Positions 42,701 to 52,715 of a stretch of DNA of 64,000 nucleotides are shown in pieces (the first letter of the stretch is position 1; every line of letters starts with the position of its first letter). Source of the DNA: Thozetella sp. PMI_491 (lineage: Eukaryota > Ascomycota > Sordariomycetes > Chaetosphaeriales > Chaetosphaeriaceae); the NCBI GenBank assembly GCA_021432635.1, contig MU270058.1:372001-436000 (forward strand), given 5' to 3'. The notes below the pieces were generated by a model, which was not told the DNA's origin, searched no databases, and saw only the letters and a program-made list of their open reading frames with translations. Made by a program: the position numbers and the translations under genes.

Positions 42701-43067
42701 GTACGATTTTGTGATCGCAACGGCCCGGACGACCGGTAGCGGCCTCGACCTCCACTACAACTGCTCCAAAACCATCATTTTCGAGCTGCCCCCCAATGTC
42801 GCTACCGTTCTCCAATGTGCCGGTCGGACTCACCGCCTAGGCCAGACGCAGGACCAAGAAGTGCTCATCCCCTGGGTTGTGGGTTCATTTGATAACTGGA
42901 ATATTAACAACATGAGCAACAAGTATCGGCCGCTGCTCGCCAGTGGGTATTTCACGGAGCGCGGTGCCGGAGGGAGTTGGGATACAATTATGCGCGAGGG
43001 ACGCGCTGCCTGGCCTCACTTCCTGAATAGCCACCGGATTACAGGAGGGTGCAGAATGAATGATTAA
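39768..43067 (+). CDS. Divergent SNF2-type (superfamily 2) ATPase, 1099 residues, single exon
   Basis: The first 400 residues are low-complexity and probably disordered, with a basic start (SRKRTP, AKKACVQDL) and a Ser/Asp tract at about 280-345. The motor follows with all SF2 motifs, many of them altered: motif I QPSGSGKT at 445-452 (usual DEMGLGKT), Ia IVVLCPPALIRQW, motif II VIVDEAD at 591-597 (SNF2 proteins normally have DEAH), motif III LVTATPAKN (usual LTGTPxQN), IV HKVLVYVVRP, V VIATARTTGSGLDLH, and VI QCAGRTHRLGQ at 1016-1026, which is the strongest SNF2 sign (usual QAxxRxxRIGQ). Catalytic Lys, Asp-Glu and the arginines are present, so ATPase activity is plausible; DNA translocation is inference. 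No bromo-, chromo- or RING domain is seen. Lack of introns in 3.3 kb is unusual beside neighbours. Such orphan SNF2-like genes occur in variable parts of fungal genomes. Confidence 0.85.
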   Translation: MDNSRKRTPTSVERSVSPDRQHSPTAKKACVQDLRDSSQINSHPDNSSSNINRESRSATTSGPESSAANNNPDQPLVTANSPATDIANKQNGSPKSDENASSSRNATVPASGSGGTIEPEGKQHSSEEYEKAQKKFRGQFEGKRGILKLPTGKNPWIKSTAQLGTTQCNKEIKEWHEGVVETMVNFSNKTAFVSDEFQKDTWSLSAQLTAASASEQSSLIAEYTSSFVASSATDQGDIFQDIGEGGGAEDMAIDDGDGHLHEATTSDLHMAGIDPDHSSPDNSSDSSSGDSLDGSSDDDSVSTSSSSDDSSSDSDSESPSSSSNSDDSSSGGLPEGDFPSGAAPDDNQSSGTLSPDDHSFDNPHQGNLPAGGGPVDNLSPSNSSSGSSSNAIPDLASAAAFLNIDWNTGRISPDSTLRLRRYQIIHTAEIVQRAEGPVGGAIIAQPSGSGKTIETLAAIYFLSLRRTHDHKAIVVLCPPALIRQWMRQIDNFFKDLITLRVFYHLPHDPRAFRPLDVARLGFFLGSLDPQNPLTSRTIILSTPNVLGRHAISKETVDVVDLMEIIAPGSRRRVRQEPRYRLNLDASMIGTVIVDEADCIKDSRGKSNHLVRFLNARVNLLVTATPAKNRISDIRGFLYILHKGWCLNWPRHDVWNRRLALWRSEPLYFAEAYEAGFNPFKAVLTGRAPKNLMPRNASQEYQDAVKNGIHLWRLDPEAYRNLGQKFNWDSRAGTKILKPILDLCLMRRFPGGTIRLPDDTYESVGDPIPPSTIDLVPMKFADEAKAEYRLLYAWYRKLLFTGLVDIAGPQGSHVADMNELPHKPLNTRAYWRLCAFSRDPALYAFILPPAQYYVDLTRPVAPGGVIDCEYFRQMDHHLGMIWRYYMTCADINAPPPQTRIDLVRFLCRKSPAIQWLLVKLWGYKQQGHKVLVYVVRPLVQWEIEGICALFGFNFLSLRCTHPAVTRSKVLEAFSAANSPYDFVIATARTTGSGLDLHYNCSKTIIFELPPNVATVLQCAGRTHRLGQTQDQEVLIPWVVGSFDNWNINNMSNKYRPLLASGYFTERGAGGSWDTIMREGRAAWPHFLNSHRITGGCRMND

Positions 43068-44485
43068 GACAGACACAGGCGGGACGATCGGAGACCAAAG
43101 AGATTGAGAAACGGACGCTTCCCGTCGAGCCCAAAATGAGGGGGGAAACGAGGTGAGGTGACGGAAACTGATTTTCGGACGGAATTGCATTCGTGAACAA
43201 CCTCCGGTGAGCTTGTTTTATTTGCGTAGCGTTAGGACTCGCATCCTCCATTCTCAATCAACGTTGCTTTCTCCTTGCTATTCGGTTCGCACGTTACTCT
43301 TTTGGTTGATGGATCCGTAATGCTCATTCCGCCAACACTCGGGCTGTGTCTGGTGGCGGGCTCTACTATTATCGCCGGAATAAGGCAAGACTCGGAAAGG
43401 TTGTTTACATCCAACAAGGGGTTAGGGGTTAAGGAGGCTTATAAAGTGCCAAGGTGCCTTTGCTATAGACAGCGACGGACTCCGTGGTGGAGGGGTGCTC
43501 GTGCACAGACCAGCGGCTCCCTTCTCTATTTTTAGGCTGTGGCTGGTTTGTCTTCGCACTTTCCTAGCCCTCCGATGGCTATTGACTCGCCGACGTCAGA
43601 CCGCCTGATGGACTCCTCACAACGTTACCCAATGATTGCGGCCGAGGCGCTGGGGGGCAATTGAGGCGCTGGCATCAAGTGAACATTAGGAAATACGCTG
43701 CGAAAGTCCCAATATGAACTTGGGGCACGGTGCACGCGATTCAATGAAGATCCCCATTTGCCTGTCTTCTGCTTTGGGATCATATCCGTAAAATCCTGAC
43801 TCAGTGGGTTTAGGTATTATTGTAATGTTTCCCACTTCATTTTGACAGGCGAGAGATGGAGATGCAATATGGCAGTTGCAGTCCTTTGGCTCTCATTCCC
43901 TCCTCGTAGTGTACGACGATGAATAGGTCTAGTAAGTCGGCGACTAGGAAGAGCATAGCATGAGGCTCTACCTGGTTGGCCTCTGCTTTCTAGACCGCGC
44001 CGAGGCGGGCACCAGGCTGCGCACGAAGAGACAGGGGGCCAAAAATAGGCGCGCAGTGCCGACAGCCCTGCTAGGTGCAAAAAAGCACAATATACGTTCG
44101 CTTGCTAGCCAGCCAGCTCGCAGTCCGTAAGCCCTATTGCCAACACCGCAATCTCAGCCCCCGGAAAGTGGCAGTGATCTCCCCGGGCGGCGAATCACGG
44201 CTCGCCGCGCGCTTGTGCAGGCCCCGGTAATTCCCCGAAAATGCCAGAGATCGGCTCGCCTTTCGTCTAATCCCCCCACAACAATGCCCCGATCCTCTTC
44301 GTGTCGGTCTGGCATGGCGACCGCTGAGGTGAGACCCAGCAAACCGGAAGGCTGGTTGGCTGCGATAGGAGCAGCCTGGCAAGCCAGAGAACGCCGAACC
44401 AGCCTCGAGGGCACCTATGCGGCCCGCCTGCAGCAGAGCTAATTTGGCCCGAGGTTACCATCGACTTGACGGCTAGTCAAGCCGG

Positions 44486-44491
44486 TATAAA
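44486..44491 (+). promoter_or_regulatory. TATA box upstream of the second secreted protein
   Basis: TATAAA 240 nt before the ATG at 44727, followed by a C/A-rich leader without ATG in frame; typical of highly expressed secreted-protein genes in fungi. Confidence 0.45.
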
Positions 44492-44524
44492 GGACTCGGC
44501 CAGCCGCTGCATCACAACCACTCT

Positions 44525-44547
44525 CATCATCATCATCATCATCATCG
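44525..44547 (+). repeat. (CAT)n microsatellite in the leader region
   Basis: About seven CAT triplets downstream of the TATA box. Confidence 0.8.
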
Positions 44548-44726
44548 ACATCAACAATACAGCTCCACCACAACCACTTTCAACACAGTCGCTTCAACTT
44601 AGCCGCTCGCTCGCTGCACATAAAAACTACTACTTTCGCTTTCGGTTAACAACGAGCCACCAAGCCCTCCACACTCACTCCACCATTTCAACTCGCTCAA
44701 CTTTATCTACAACGCCAACACTCAAA

Positions 44727-45239
44727 ATGTACGCCGCTACCATCCTCGCTGTTGCTGCTGCCGCTTCGGTCGCCTCGGCCAAGCCCGTCTTCAACCGCCA
44801 GTCCAACAGCACTGCCGAGCCCTTCCCCATCACCATCGGCCAGCTTGGCTACCCCCACGGCCACGAGATCCTTGCCTGTAAGCCGCCCCCCAGATTCCCC
44901 ACATTGCGTCCAGCTTGCTAACCTCGCTTCCGCGCCACAGGGAACCCCACCAAGACCACTCTCGGCGACGCCTGCGACGCCTACACCAAGACTACGGTGC
45001 TCCAGGCCGTCAACAGCGGCTTCTACTCCAACCCGCTGTGCGGCCACCCCTTCAGCCTCGACGGCCAGGACGGCCTGACTCTTCTCTGCTCGGACGGCAC
45101 CTCCGAGACCGCCTCGCAAGTCACCGCCGTCGCCACCAACGGCCAGCAGACGCACGAGTGCGCCGAGCTGCCCCACAAGATCTACCCCTACAACTGCGGC
45201 GGCGGCAGCTCTGTCTCCCAGCTGTTTGCCTGCCAGTAA
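44727..45239 (+). CDS. Small secreted cysteine-rich protein
   Basis: Two exons, 44727..44877 and 44941..45239 (63-nt intron with GTAAGC donor and GCTAAC branch); 149 residues. The signal peptide is clear (MYAATILAVAAAASVASA), and KPVFNRQ with NST after it suggests a short propeptide or a glycosylated start. The mature part has six cysteines (DAC, LCG, LLC, HEC, YNC, FAC), enough for three disulfides. No enzyme motif is seen and I do not know the family. Codon choice is strongly C-ending, and with the TATA box this suggests high expression. It shares the six-cysteine count and C-terminal Cys region with the protein at 8017, but the spacing and sequence differ, so they are not obviously related. 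Confidence 0.8.
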
Positions 45240-46685
45240 GCAGCGGCGCATAGCCGCCACAACACTAACTACCATCAACCCCCCACACCCGGGCCCGCGA
45301 GGTCAAGGGCGCCGGGGCTATTGGCTAATAATGCATATAATGGGAAGCAATGGTAGACGGTAATGGGTATTTGCTTGGTCCCGTGACAGGGCCATCTCAG
45401 TCGCTTGGCTGGGCGGTGTTAGGGGAGCATAATAGCATCAGCATTAGAACGGAGCATCATCGGGATACTTGGGGCATGGGTCATTCCTTATACGTTCAGA
45501 ATATCTTCAATCAAAAACCGAAACCGGGAAGGCTTTCCTCAAATACCCTTAGGTGCATTTTCTTTTGCTTTGATTGTGCTGCCACGGCGCCTGCCTCGGA
45601 GAGCCATTCCTTCCATGCAAGACTCGATATCGCTCCCTGAAGAAGCAGCTAGGACTACGCAAAAATGGGAGAGGCAAAGGCCGACCCCCTGGAAAAGAGC
45701 CCAGTGTATCAGCATTGCTCGTGTAATTCCCGATGGCCTGTGTCTTTCAAGAAGAGCAGCCAGGCTGCGACTTTAGGGAAGGAGCGCAGCCATTTTTATT
45801 CATCATTGCTCAATTTGTGCCCAGGAGTGCCTGCCTTTCAAGGAGAGTCAGTAATCAGTAAGGTACTAATTATATGTTGCAGGCAAAAGCCCACTCAGGT
45901 CGCCCCGTAGTACATGTGTGGAATGGGAAGAGAAAGAGAAAAGAGAGAACTTTTGTGCAGGGCCACCTCAATCCTTAAAATATCCTCGAGTCGGTGGGTA
46001 CGGAGAATTAAGATTTCCAGGACCATCTAACAGCCATGGAACAACGCGAGCTACTATGACCACCCATGGGGGAGTGGCAGCATATAACCATTCAGAACCG
46101 AGAAGCAGACCTCAAAAGCTCGAGTGTGCTTTGGGCGCAGAGACCCCAACCATTCGACCACATCTACACCGCCAAAATGGTCATATCGTTGTAGCCACAG
46201 GTGATAGAATTGAGTTGAAGACCAATTTGCAGTAGCGATTTCTATCATCCCTGGGCACATATCTTCGTAGGTAGATGCCTCTCTGCACGACACATCTCCA
46301 GTTGCAGCTCCAAGGCATCCTGCCTACATACATTCTGTACAGACGGTCATCCAACCCACCCATCGCCTGCGCATAGTCAATCTCACTTCCATCGAGCCCA
46401 AGAATCCCTAATCAGTAATTCGCTCGTGCTCTCACCCTCGCCCTCCAACAAATCTCCAGTGACACTCTGGTATTACTTTTCCTCAAGGATGCTCCCGTAA
46501 AAATCCTTGACCCTCTCCGCGACCATCTATTTTCTCAAGCTCTAGCACATCAGTCTTCCGCGACAGCTCTCTAATGTCTGTGACGTTCTGAGAGTCCCTA
46601 GTTTTCTAGGCTGGGATTCGTGCTGATCTCAAAGCTGGAGGCCTTCCTAACAAGCTCCCCCAGCTCCGGTGATCTCCTTCCACTT
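45240..46685. other. Intergenic between convergent genes, nothing recognisable
   Basis: About 1.45 kb holding the 3' regions of the secreted protein (+) and the orphan gene (-). Only short shadow frames. Confidence 0.45.
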
Positions 46686-47606
46686 CTAGTCTCGCTTCCG
46701 CCACTCCTCACGACACTTTTCTAATCGTTCCTGGAGCTTCAAGGATTGTATCCACCACATATCACGCTCCTTTATCCGCCAATCGCTCAGCAGAGGTGCC
46801 TGCAGCATGCTCAAGGGCCGGTTCGGCTCGCTCCGATGCTGATCCAAGACTACGTCCGTAGACATGTGCGGCTCCCTCAACCATTGATGACCAGAGGTAG
46901 CTGTTCCCGCTTCCTGCATCTTGATCTGCTGATCTGCCCTGCCGATCTCCTGTCCCAGGTCCTTCAATTCCCGTTCGATGGGCAGGAGCTGATAGCTTGT
47001 ATCGACGAGCACCACATAGGTGTCCACGAGACGGGTCCTGTAGGGGCAGTCCTGTCGGCAAAGGGATATGTTCACACCCACGGTTTTGGTTTCTCGGGCA
47101 AAGATGGCATTCCGAACTTTCGCACTCTCGCCTATGACCTTCTCACTCAAGGCTTGGATCTGATCGACCGCGTCTTTAATCTTGCCGTTGGCCCATACGA
47201 GGTCTTTTATAAACCACTTGTGCTCAGAGGTACCAGCGGGCTGTGGGTCTTTAAGCAACGCCTGCAGCGCTTCTTCCGGGATGAGATCGGCTAGCAGTGT
47301 CGGATCCTGCGAGGTGAGCTCCTTGATCTGATCCTTAACATTTTGAAAGTGCTCCGCGTATTCTAGGCTGCCTTGTTCCGGCTTTGATTTGCCTGGATTG
47401 GTGGCGGAGTTCGCCGGCCCTTGCGCCTGGGGGGCAACAAAATCTGTGGAAGTGAGCTCTTTGTATTTCGCGGCGCTCTTCCCATCACAAGGGAAAGGAG
47501 TTGGACATGACGAGGCAAAGTCGATCTGCTCAATCTCGACCTCAAGTTCATCCGCCCAGACAATGTCCCACGGTCCTCCAACGGTGACGAGCTCCTCCTC
47601 TTCCAT
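46686..47606 (-). CDS. Orphan protein with predicted helical/coiled segments
   Basis: Single exon, 306 residues, ATG at 47606 (context GATAATGG). The protein begins very acidic (MEEEELVTVGG), has a Pro/Gln-rich part, then long helices with heptad-like spacing (AEHFQNVKDQIKEL; IKDAVDQIQALSEKVIGESAKV; LLPIERELKDLGQEIGRADQQIKM) and a basic tail (LQERLEKCREEWRKRD). No domain is recognised. The long open frame with consistent codon use and sensible helical pattern supports a real gene. A further open frame runs upstream to 47875 in another phase and could belong to a 5' leader or an unrecognised first exon. Confidence 0.5.
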   Translation of the reverse strand: MEEEELVTVGGPWDIVWADELEVEIEQIDFASSCPTPFPCDGKSAAKYKELTSTDFVAPQAQGPANSATNPGKSKPEQGSLEYAEHFQNVKDQIKELTSQDPTLLADLIPEEALQALLKDPQPAGTSEHKWFIKDLVWANGKIKDAVDQIQALSEKVIGESAKVRNAIFARETKTVGVNISLCRQDCPYRTRLVDTYVVLVDTSYQLLPIERELKDLGQEIGRADQQIKMQEAGTATSGHQWLREPHMSTDVVLDQHRSEPNRPLSMLQAPLLSDWRIKERDMWWIQSLKLQERLEKCREEWRKRD

Positions 47607-48964
47607 TATCGACTGAAGTAATGACTCCTGTGATGTCTTATGAGTGATCTTCTGTTATGGAAATACCTAGGTAGGAAATAGAACCAGCTTTGTGCGTGAT
47701 GAGTTTGTAGTTGGTGTATGAGAGTAGTCCAGGCTCTAGAGATTGAGGTGTGATTGGTAAAGAAATCCCTCTTCAAGGTTGAAAGTTGGTGAAGAGGCTT
47801 GCCACCGGAATATATGTCTGGAGGTGTCTTTCTCCGGTCAGTGTAGAATTTCTCGAGAAGGAGCCAGAAACTCATTATGTTTAAAGTTTAGAGATTCCAC
47901 AGTAGACAACCCCACTTGGGCATCTGGAGATGCGTAAAACACAGCCCTTGTTTGTCAGTTAACTTAGGAATGAAAAGGCCACCATATTAGATTCTACTAT
48001 TATCGGCCATACACGAAGATGCAGAGAGCTTACCGGGTCACAGACTAGCAAGGAGGGAGAGAGCAGGTAGTCCAAAGGGCCAACAAGCCTATAGGGTCGT
48101 ATGCTGGCTTTCAGGTCGATAAATCTGGCCAACCTCCGTACAGTACCAAGTGAAAATACCAGGCGCCAGATTGTAGTTGGGGTCAACCAGGGAGGGGATT
48201 GGGGGGCTCAATATTAGGTTTGAAATGCTATCCATATCTCTCAAATCATGATTTGGACCGTGGCTAGACGATTATAAGTCTGAAGCCCTGTCATCCTGGG
48301 CAAACCACGCTCCTACCCCGTAGGTCGCTCCTCAAGCTAAAGTTGACCTCGGAGGTGCAAATTTGGCCTGCTACGAGTTCCATACCTCTACAAATTACAC
48401 ACGACACCCTACCAGCTCATGTGCTCGAGAATAAATGATATCCTGTATATAAAATCAATGCTTTCCTCACCACATAGCCTAGACCAGTAGAGCCACGCGC
48501 TACCTGCCGAACACATAATAAAGGCAGAGACACAAGTTGGCCAAAGGTGTGATCATCGCAAAATAAAACCTCGTGAAACTGGAAGTTGAGCATCATAAGG
48601 GTATATCCATAGTAACTGTGCCTACAGCAGTGGGGGTTGCGCCCTTGCTATGCCCCTGTCGGCGGTGGAACGACTAGCGGTACCAGGCCCATCGCGTTGC
48701 CGATCATTGCACATAATCCCTTGAAACCATAACGCCAGATCCCATGTCGTGTCCTTGCATATCCGTCCGCAGTGAAGCAGCACCCTTTCCCTAATCTAGC
48801 AACTCCTATTTTTAAATGGCTGGGTGTTGTTCAACTCATTGTAGCTTGCCAGCAGGCCCAAGCTGCCCGGCTAGAATGAGTGAAGCAGCAAACGAAGCTT
48901 GTTCGTTGCCATTCCCGGTTCGGCGTCTTCTCACAGCTGAGAGATCGGCGATGCCAAGCGCGGC
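47607..48964. other. Intergenic at the accessory/core boundary
   Basis: About 1.36 kb. The minus-strand frame 47606-47875 and another near 47959-48186 lack support. The last stretch is the 3' region of the ceramide synthase gene. Confidence 0.45.
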
Positions 48965-50679
48965 TCAGTCAACCTGCTTCTCACAGCCAATGCGTCCGAG
49001 AAGTTCCTTGCGGTCGCTGTGGCCGGGCAAGCTGACACCGCTTGTCGAGGACTGCCTCTTGATGCCGGTCCTCCGCTCCCAATTCTTCAAGTCGATCTCG
49101 TCGACGCCGACTTCCTCCTCAAGCAGCTGTGCCTCTTCATACTCAATCTCGTCTTCCTCCTCTTCACCCTCGTCATCACTGCGCACGTCGTCGGCGCCGT
49201 CGCCACGAATGACCCGTATCGCGACCCGCACAATGGCGCGGAACCAAACGAGCATGATGGCCTGCAGGAACAGGAGCGTGGTAAGGAACGACCACTGGAG
49301 ATTCTGATCAAAGCAGATCTGACTCTCCGACGACCAGAGGGGCTCCAGGAGGTACAGCCCACCGTTCTTATACTCCGGCGGGAAGAACGGCCCGGTCAGG
49401 TTTGTGCTGGGGCCCTTGTAGCACGAATTTCCAATCACGCGCGGCGTGTGTGCCCAGGCCGAGTACCACACCATCATGTAGAAGATGTGGCGGGCCACGA
49501 CCCATGAGAGCATGAATAGGCCGAAGGTGATATCGCAAAGCGTAGAGTATCCAGCATACTTGAGGCACTTGGCAAGCTAGATAGACAAGTTAGCAGCAGC
49601 TAGAGGAGGCTACCAGTGCGGGCTCCGAGACTTACTGGAAAGAACAGGTCGACCACATCCATAAGCACCAGTATCAAGTTCCCAACGCGGGTGTAGTGGT
49701 ATCGGTACGAGCCATAGATCAGCGAGATGGTGACAATGTGGTGCGTGAACATTTGCCAGTGGTCGTTGCGGCGCTCCTCGATATTGATAACGAGAATCTG
49801 TTGCAGCCAAAACGCGAGCTGGGCCAGCATGTAGGACTTCATGATTCCGGTGACCTCACGGCTGGGCCAGTTGGTCCACAGCTCCTCGAGGTTGAGGTAG
49901 TACGGCGACTTGCAGTAGATGTACTGTAGAGCGGTCAGCTTCTGCATGCCATTAAAGATCGGCGCGGGGGTGCTCACCATGCCCAGAGGCCAGAAGAAGC
50001 TGTAGTAGACAAACAGCCAAGCCTGCTCGCTGAACCGAGTGATCGGCTTCCTCTTCACGATGCCGAGCGACTTGGCCAGCGGCGCAAGGACGTACTCCAT
50101 GCAGGCCGCTCGGAGGCCGGTGAAGAGGACAACGCAGAAGAAGATAAAATACCCATCCTTGATGCCGAGCCCATACTCTCCCGACTGCGGGCTATAGTAG
50201 GCCAAGCTGAAGAAATTGGATGTTAATATGCGGGCTTTCGGGAAGCAGATGTGGGTGAGAAAGAGGAGGGCTAAGAGGTTGAAGGACAAGCCTAGAAGCG
50301 TAACATGTCAGCCATCAATTCACTTAGAGCGCACCGAGGAGAGCATGCTGGGCGTTAATTGACTGCATCCGAAGCGAAGGCGTGGGTCACCAGCGCGGTC
50401 AAGGTGGTTGTTGGCGGGGCAGGTCTCGCGTCGCACAGGATCCGAGACACCTTTGGAGGAGGGCTGCTACATACCAATCTGGTTTTCGACAAACCAACGC
50501 AAAAATTCCCTTCCGGGACCCTCGTTCGTCCTCTTCGTGCGGCGGACTAGCACGGTGTTGTTGGCGGTTTGCATGTAGAGGGGCCCGTTCATGGTCTCCT
50601 TGCCGGCGAAGCCACGCTTAGACGACTTCCTGGAGAGGGTTGGGCGTTCAGCGCTCGGGGAGCTGGCCGGCGCGCTCAT
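48965..50679 (-). CDS. LAG1: Ceramide synthase (sphingosine N-acyltransferase), LAG1/LAC1 family
   Basis: Three exons: 50679..50475, 50291..49636, 49576..48965; introns of 183 and 59 nt; 490 residues. It is a multi-spanning ER membrane enzyme that joins a fatty acyl-CoA to a sphingoid base. The TLC (TRAM-LAG1-CLN8) domain covers about residues 150-370. The Lag1 motif is plain: EERRNDHWQMFTHH with catalytic His252 and His253, then GSYRYHYTRVGNLILVLMDVVDLFFP, completed across the second splice by LAKCLKY. The C-terminal tail is strongly acidic (DDEGEEEEDEIEYEE), as in other fungal and yeast homologues where such tails help regulation or binding. The N-terminal 60 residues are basic and Ser-rich and probably cytosolic. 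Filamentous fungi carry two paralogues (BarA and LagA types); which one this is was not determined. Confidence 0.95.
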
Positions 50680-52715
50680 GGTTGGCGGGGAGGCTGGGGA
50701 AGAGCCTTGACGGGTGCAATTGGGACTGGCAAATGCGCACTGCGCACTGGATCTGAGGCGAAAAGGGGGGTGGGGGGAGGAGGGGCGAGATGTCGGGTGC
50801 TGGATCTCCAAACGTCTTATTCGCCTGCGATGCGATCTAGAGCGCAGGCTTCTGAGTGGTCCGAGGCCAAGCTCAGGGCGATGGAGAGCAAGCAACGAGC
50901 GTGGTCCCGGCGCACCAAGAAGATGCGGGCCTGGAAGACACGAAAGGACGGCGTCGAGGGCTCGAGGAGGGTGTGCAGCACACAAGAGGGGGGGATCTTG
51001 CAGGACAGGCGGTGTTTGGGAGAAAACGAGAGGTGTCCGGCGGGTGCTCTGGTGTAGCAGAGACGGCCGACAGTGCGCTGGGAGCTCCACGGGCTCCCCC
51101 CACTTTCGCAATTGTTGAATTTCGAGGTGGGGCCCCCATGGGAGAGAAGATCGAAGGCGGTGAGCGGTAGTGAGGGATAGGGGACCCTAGGCCGGCTAGG
51201 CCAGCTAGGCTCGAGCCAGGAGCTGCAGCGTGCACCCAGCCTTCCCAAAGGTAGGGAGAGCGGCCGGGGGTGCCACATGGAAGGGGGAGGGGAGGGAGGG
51301 GAGGGACGGGGGCCAAGAAGGGCAAGGACGATCCACACAGGGGGGGAGGTTGGTTGGTGGTTGGTCCACGATCTGCAGGTTTTATCGCCCGGAACTTTTT
51401 CCAATTCGTACGAGTGCCGTCCCTGCTTACCTACCTAAGGTACATATCCGTATACAGAAGGGACAAGTCCACGAAATACACCTGCACCCCCCCGTGGCTC
51501 CCTCCATGGCTTCTGGAGGGGACGTCTGCAGGAGTCACGGCTCGCGAGCCCCCCATGTTTCGCCCTCAACGTGGCAGTTGTACCTAGGTAGATAGCGAGC
51601 AGGGCAAGCAGAGGCGCCAATTCATATACGAAAGCGAACCGTCCGGTGCCGCAGCGCGTCCGCCTCACCACGCCGCGGGTTCGCTACTGCGGCCCGTCGG
51701 AAGCCGGCCGCCCGCGAGACTGGCGCCGCCGGGAGCCAATTGGCAAGGGACAGAGCGCCTCCCGCCCGGGAGCGCGTCGGAACCGTGCATAGTACTATGT
51801 AGTACTCAAGTCTGCATCCTGGAAGCCCTCGGGCCGGCCGCGAGTCATGAAGGGGAGCAGATTGAGATGCTGTTAGCTGCGGACCCCTAGGCTACTAACT
51901 GGAGGGGCCCTGAAGCTGAGATATCACACCGCGCGGGGCCTTCAGGAGCTACCAAGGGCCGTTGGGTTGTGCTTTTTTTTCCTTTCTGTCCCAGAAGCGA
52001 CCCTAGCTCCCGCTCTAGATCGTTTCAAAACCGCGTTTCTTTGTGCCGGCACGTTCGAAACAAGAGGCGGGGAGTGGGCAGGACAAAGAGCTTGGGGCAT
52101 CCATGGCGGGGACCCGCATAGACGGAAGGCCAGGGAAACCCTGGAAGGAAAAGCAATGATCATGAAAACTCGGATGGCACCAATGTGATACCTTGAGTAG
52201 GCGGCCAATTCGGACGCATAGCAGCCCACGACCAAGCACGGAAATTCAGCATGAGTCGTGTTGAGCAAGCAAAGCCTTGAGTTGAGGGTAGCAAGAAGGA
52301 GCAGCCAGCCGCGGCACGAATGCTGCGTGGCGAACCGGTTTTTGTTTTTGCTTAAAAATAGGCACGGCAGACAATCTCTTCGTCAAAGGGGGTATCTAAT
52401 CTACAGCTTGCCCTTCCTTGCCAACATCATTGCGCCAAGACTAGAGACAACCACGGTGGTAGTTGGAAGGGAGATATCGGAGCCGCCCTCTCCAAAAGTG
52501 GTGACCACTGGTTCCAACAGGGTTCTCGTAATAGCCCGCGGGCATTTCGAGATATAGTATAAAAGAATCATAAGGATATGCTGTCTGTGAAGACAATGGC
52601 ATGTGGGGGGGTTTGTTCTAAGTCGTCGACGGGCGACAGCGAGTTAAGAGCAGTGGTGATGGTGGGATGGCGGAATGGCGGAATGGCGGGTCGTGCCAGT
52701 TCGTACAGTGCCAGA
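50680..52715. other. Promoter region of the ceramide synthase and 3' region of dynein LIC
   Basis: About 2 kb. GC-rich and purine/pyrimidine-skewed from 50700 to 51400, giving many long but meaningless frames on both strands. No gene is supported. Confidence 0.5.

Larger units (their letters stand above)
43068..44726. other. Intergenic, no supportable gene
   Basis: About 1.65 kb with scattered short frames only. The 3' part holds the promoter of the secreted protein, with a TATA box and a CAT triplet run (listed). Confidence 0.45.

Noticed and set aside
50680-51404. Long frames on both strands before the ceramide synthase
   Set aside because: Purine/pyrimidine skew and high GC create stop-poor sequence; no domain or conserved start.
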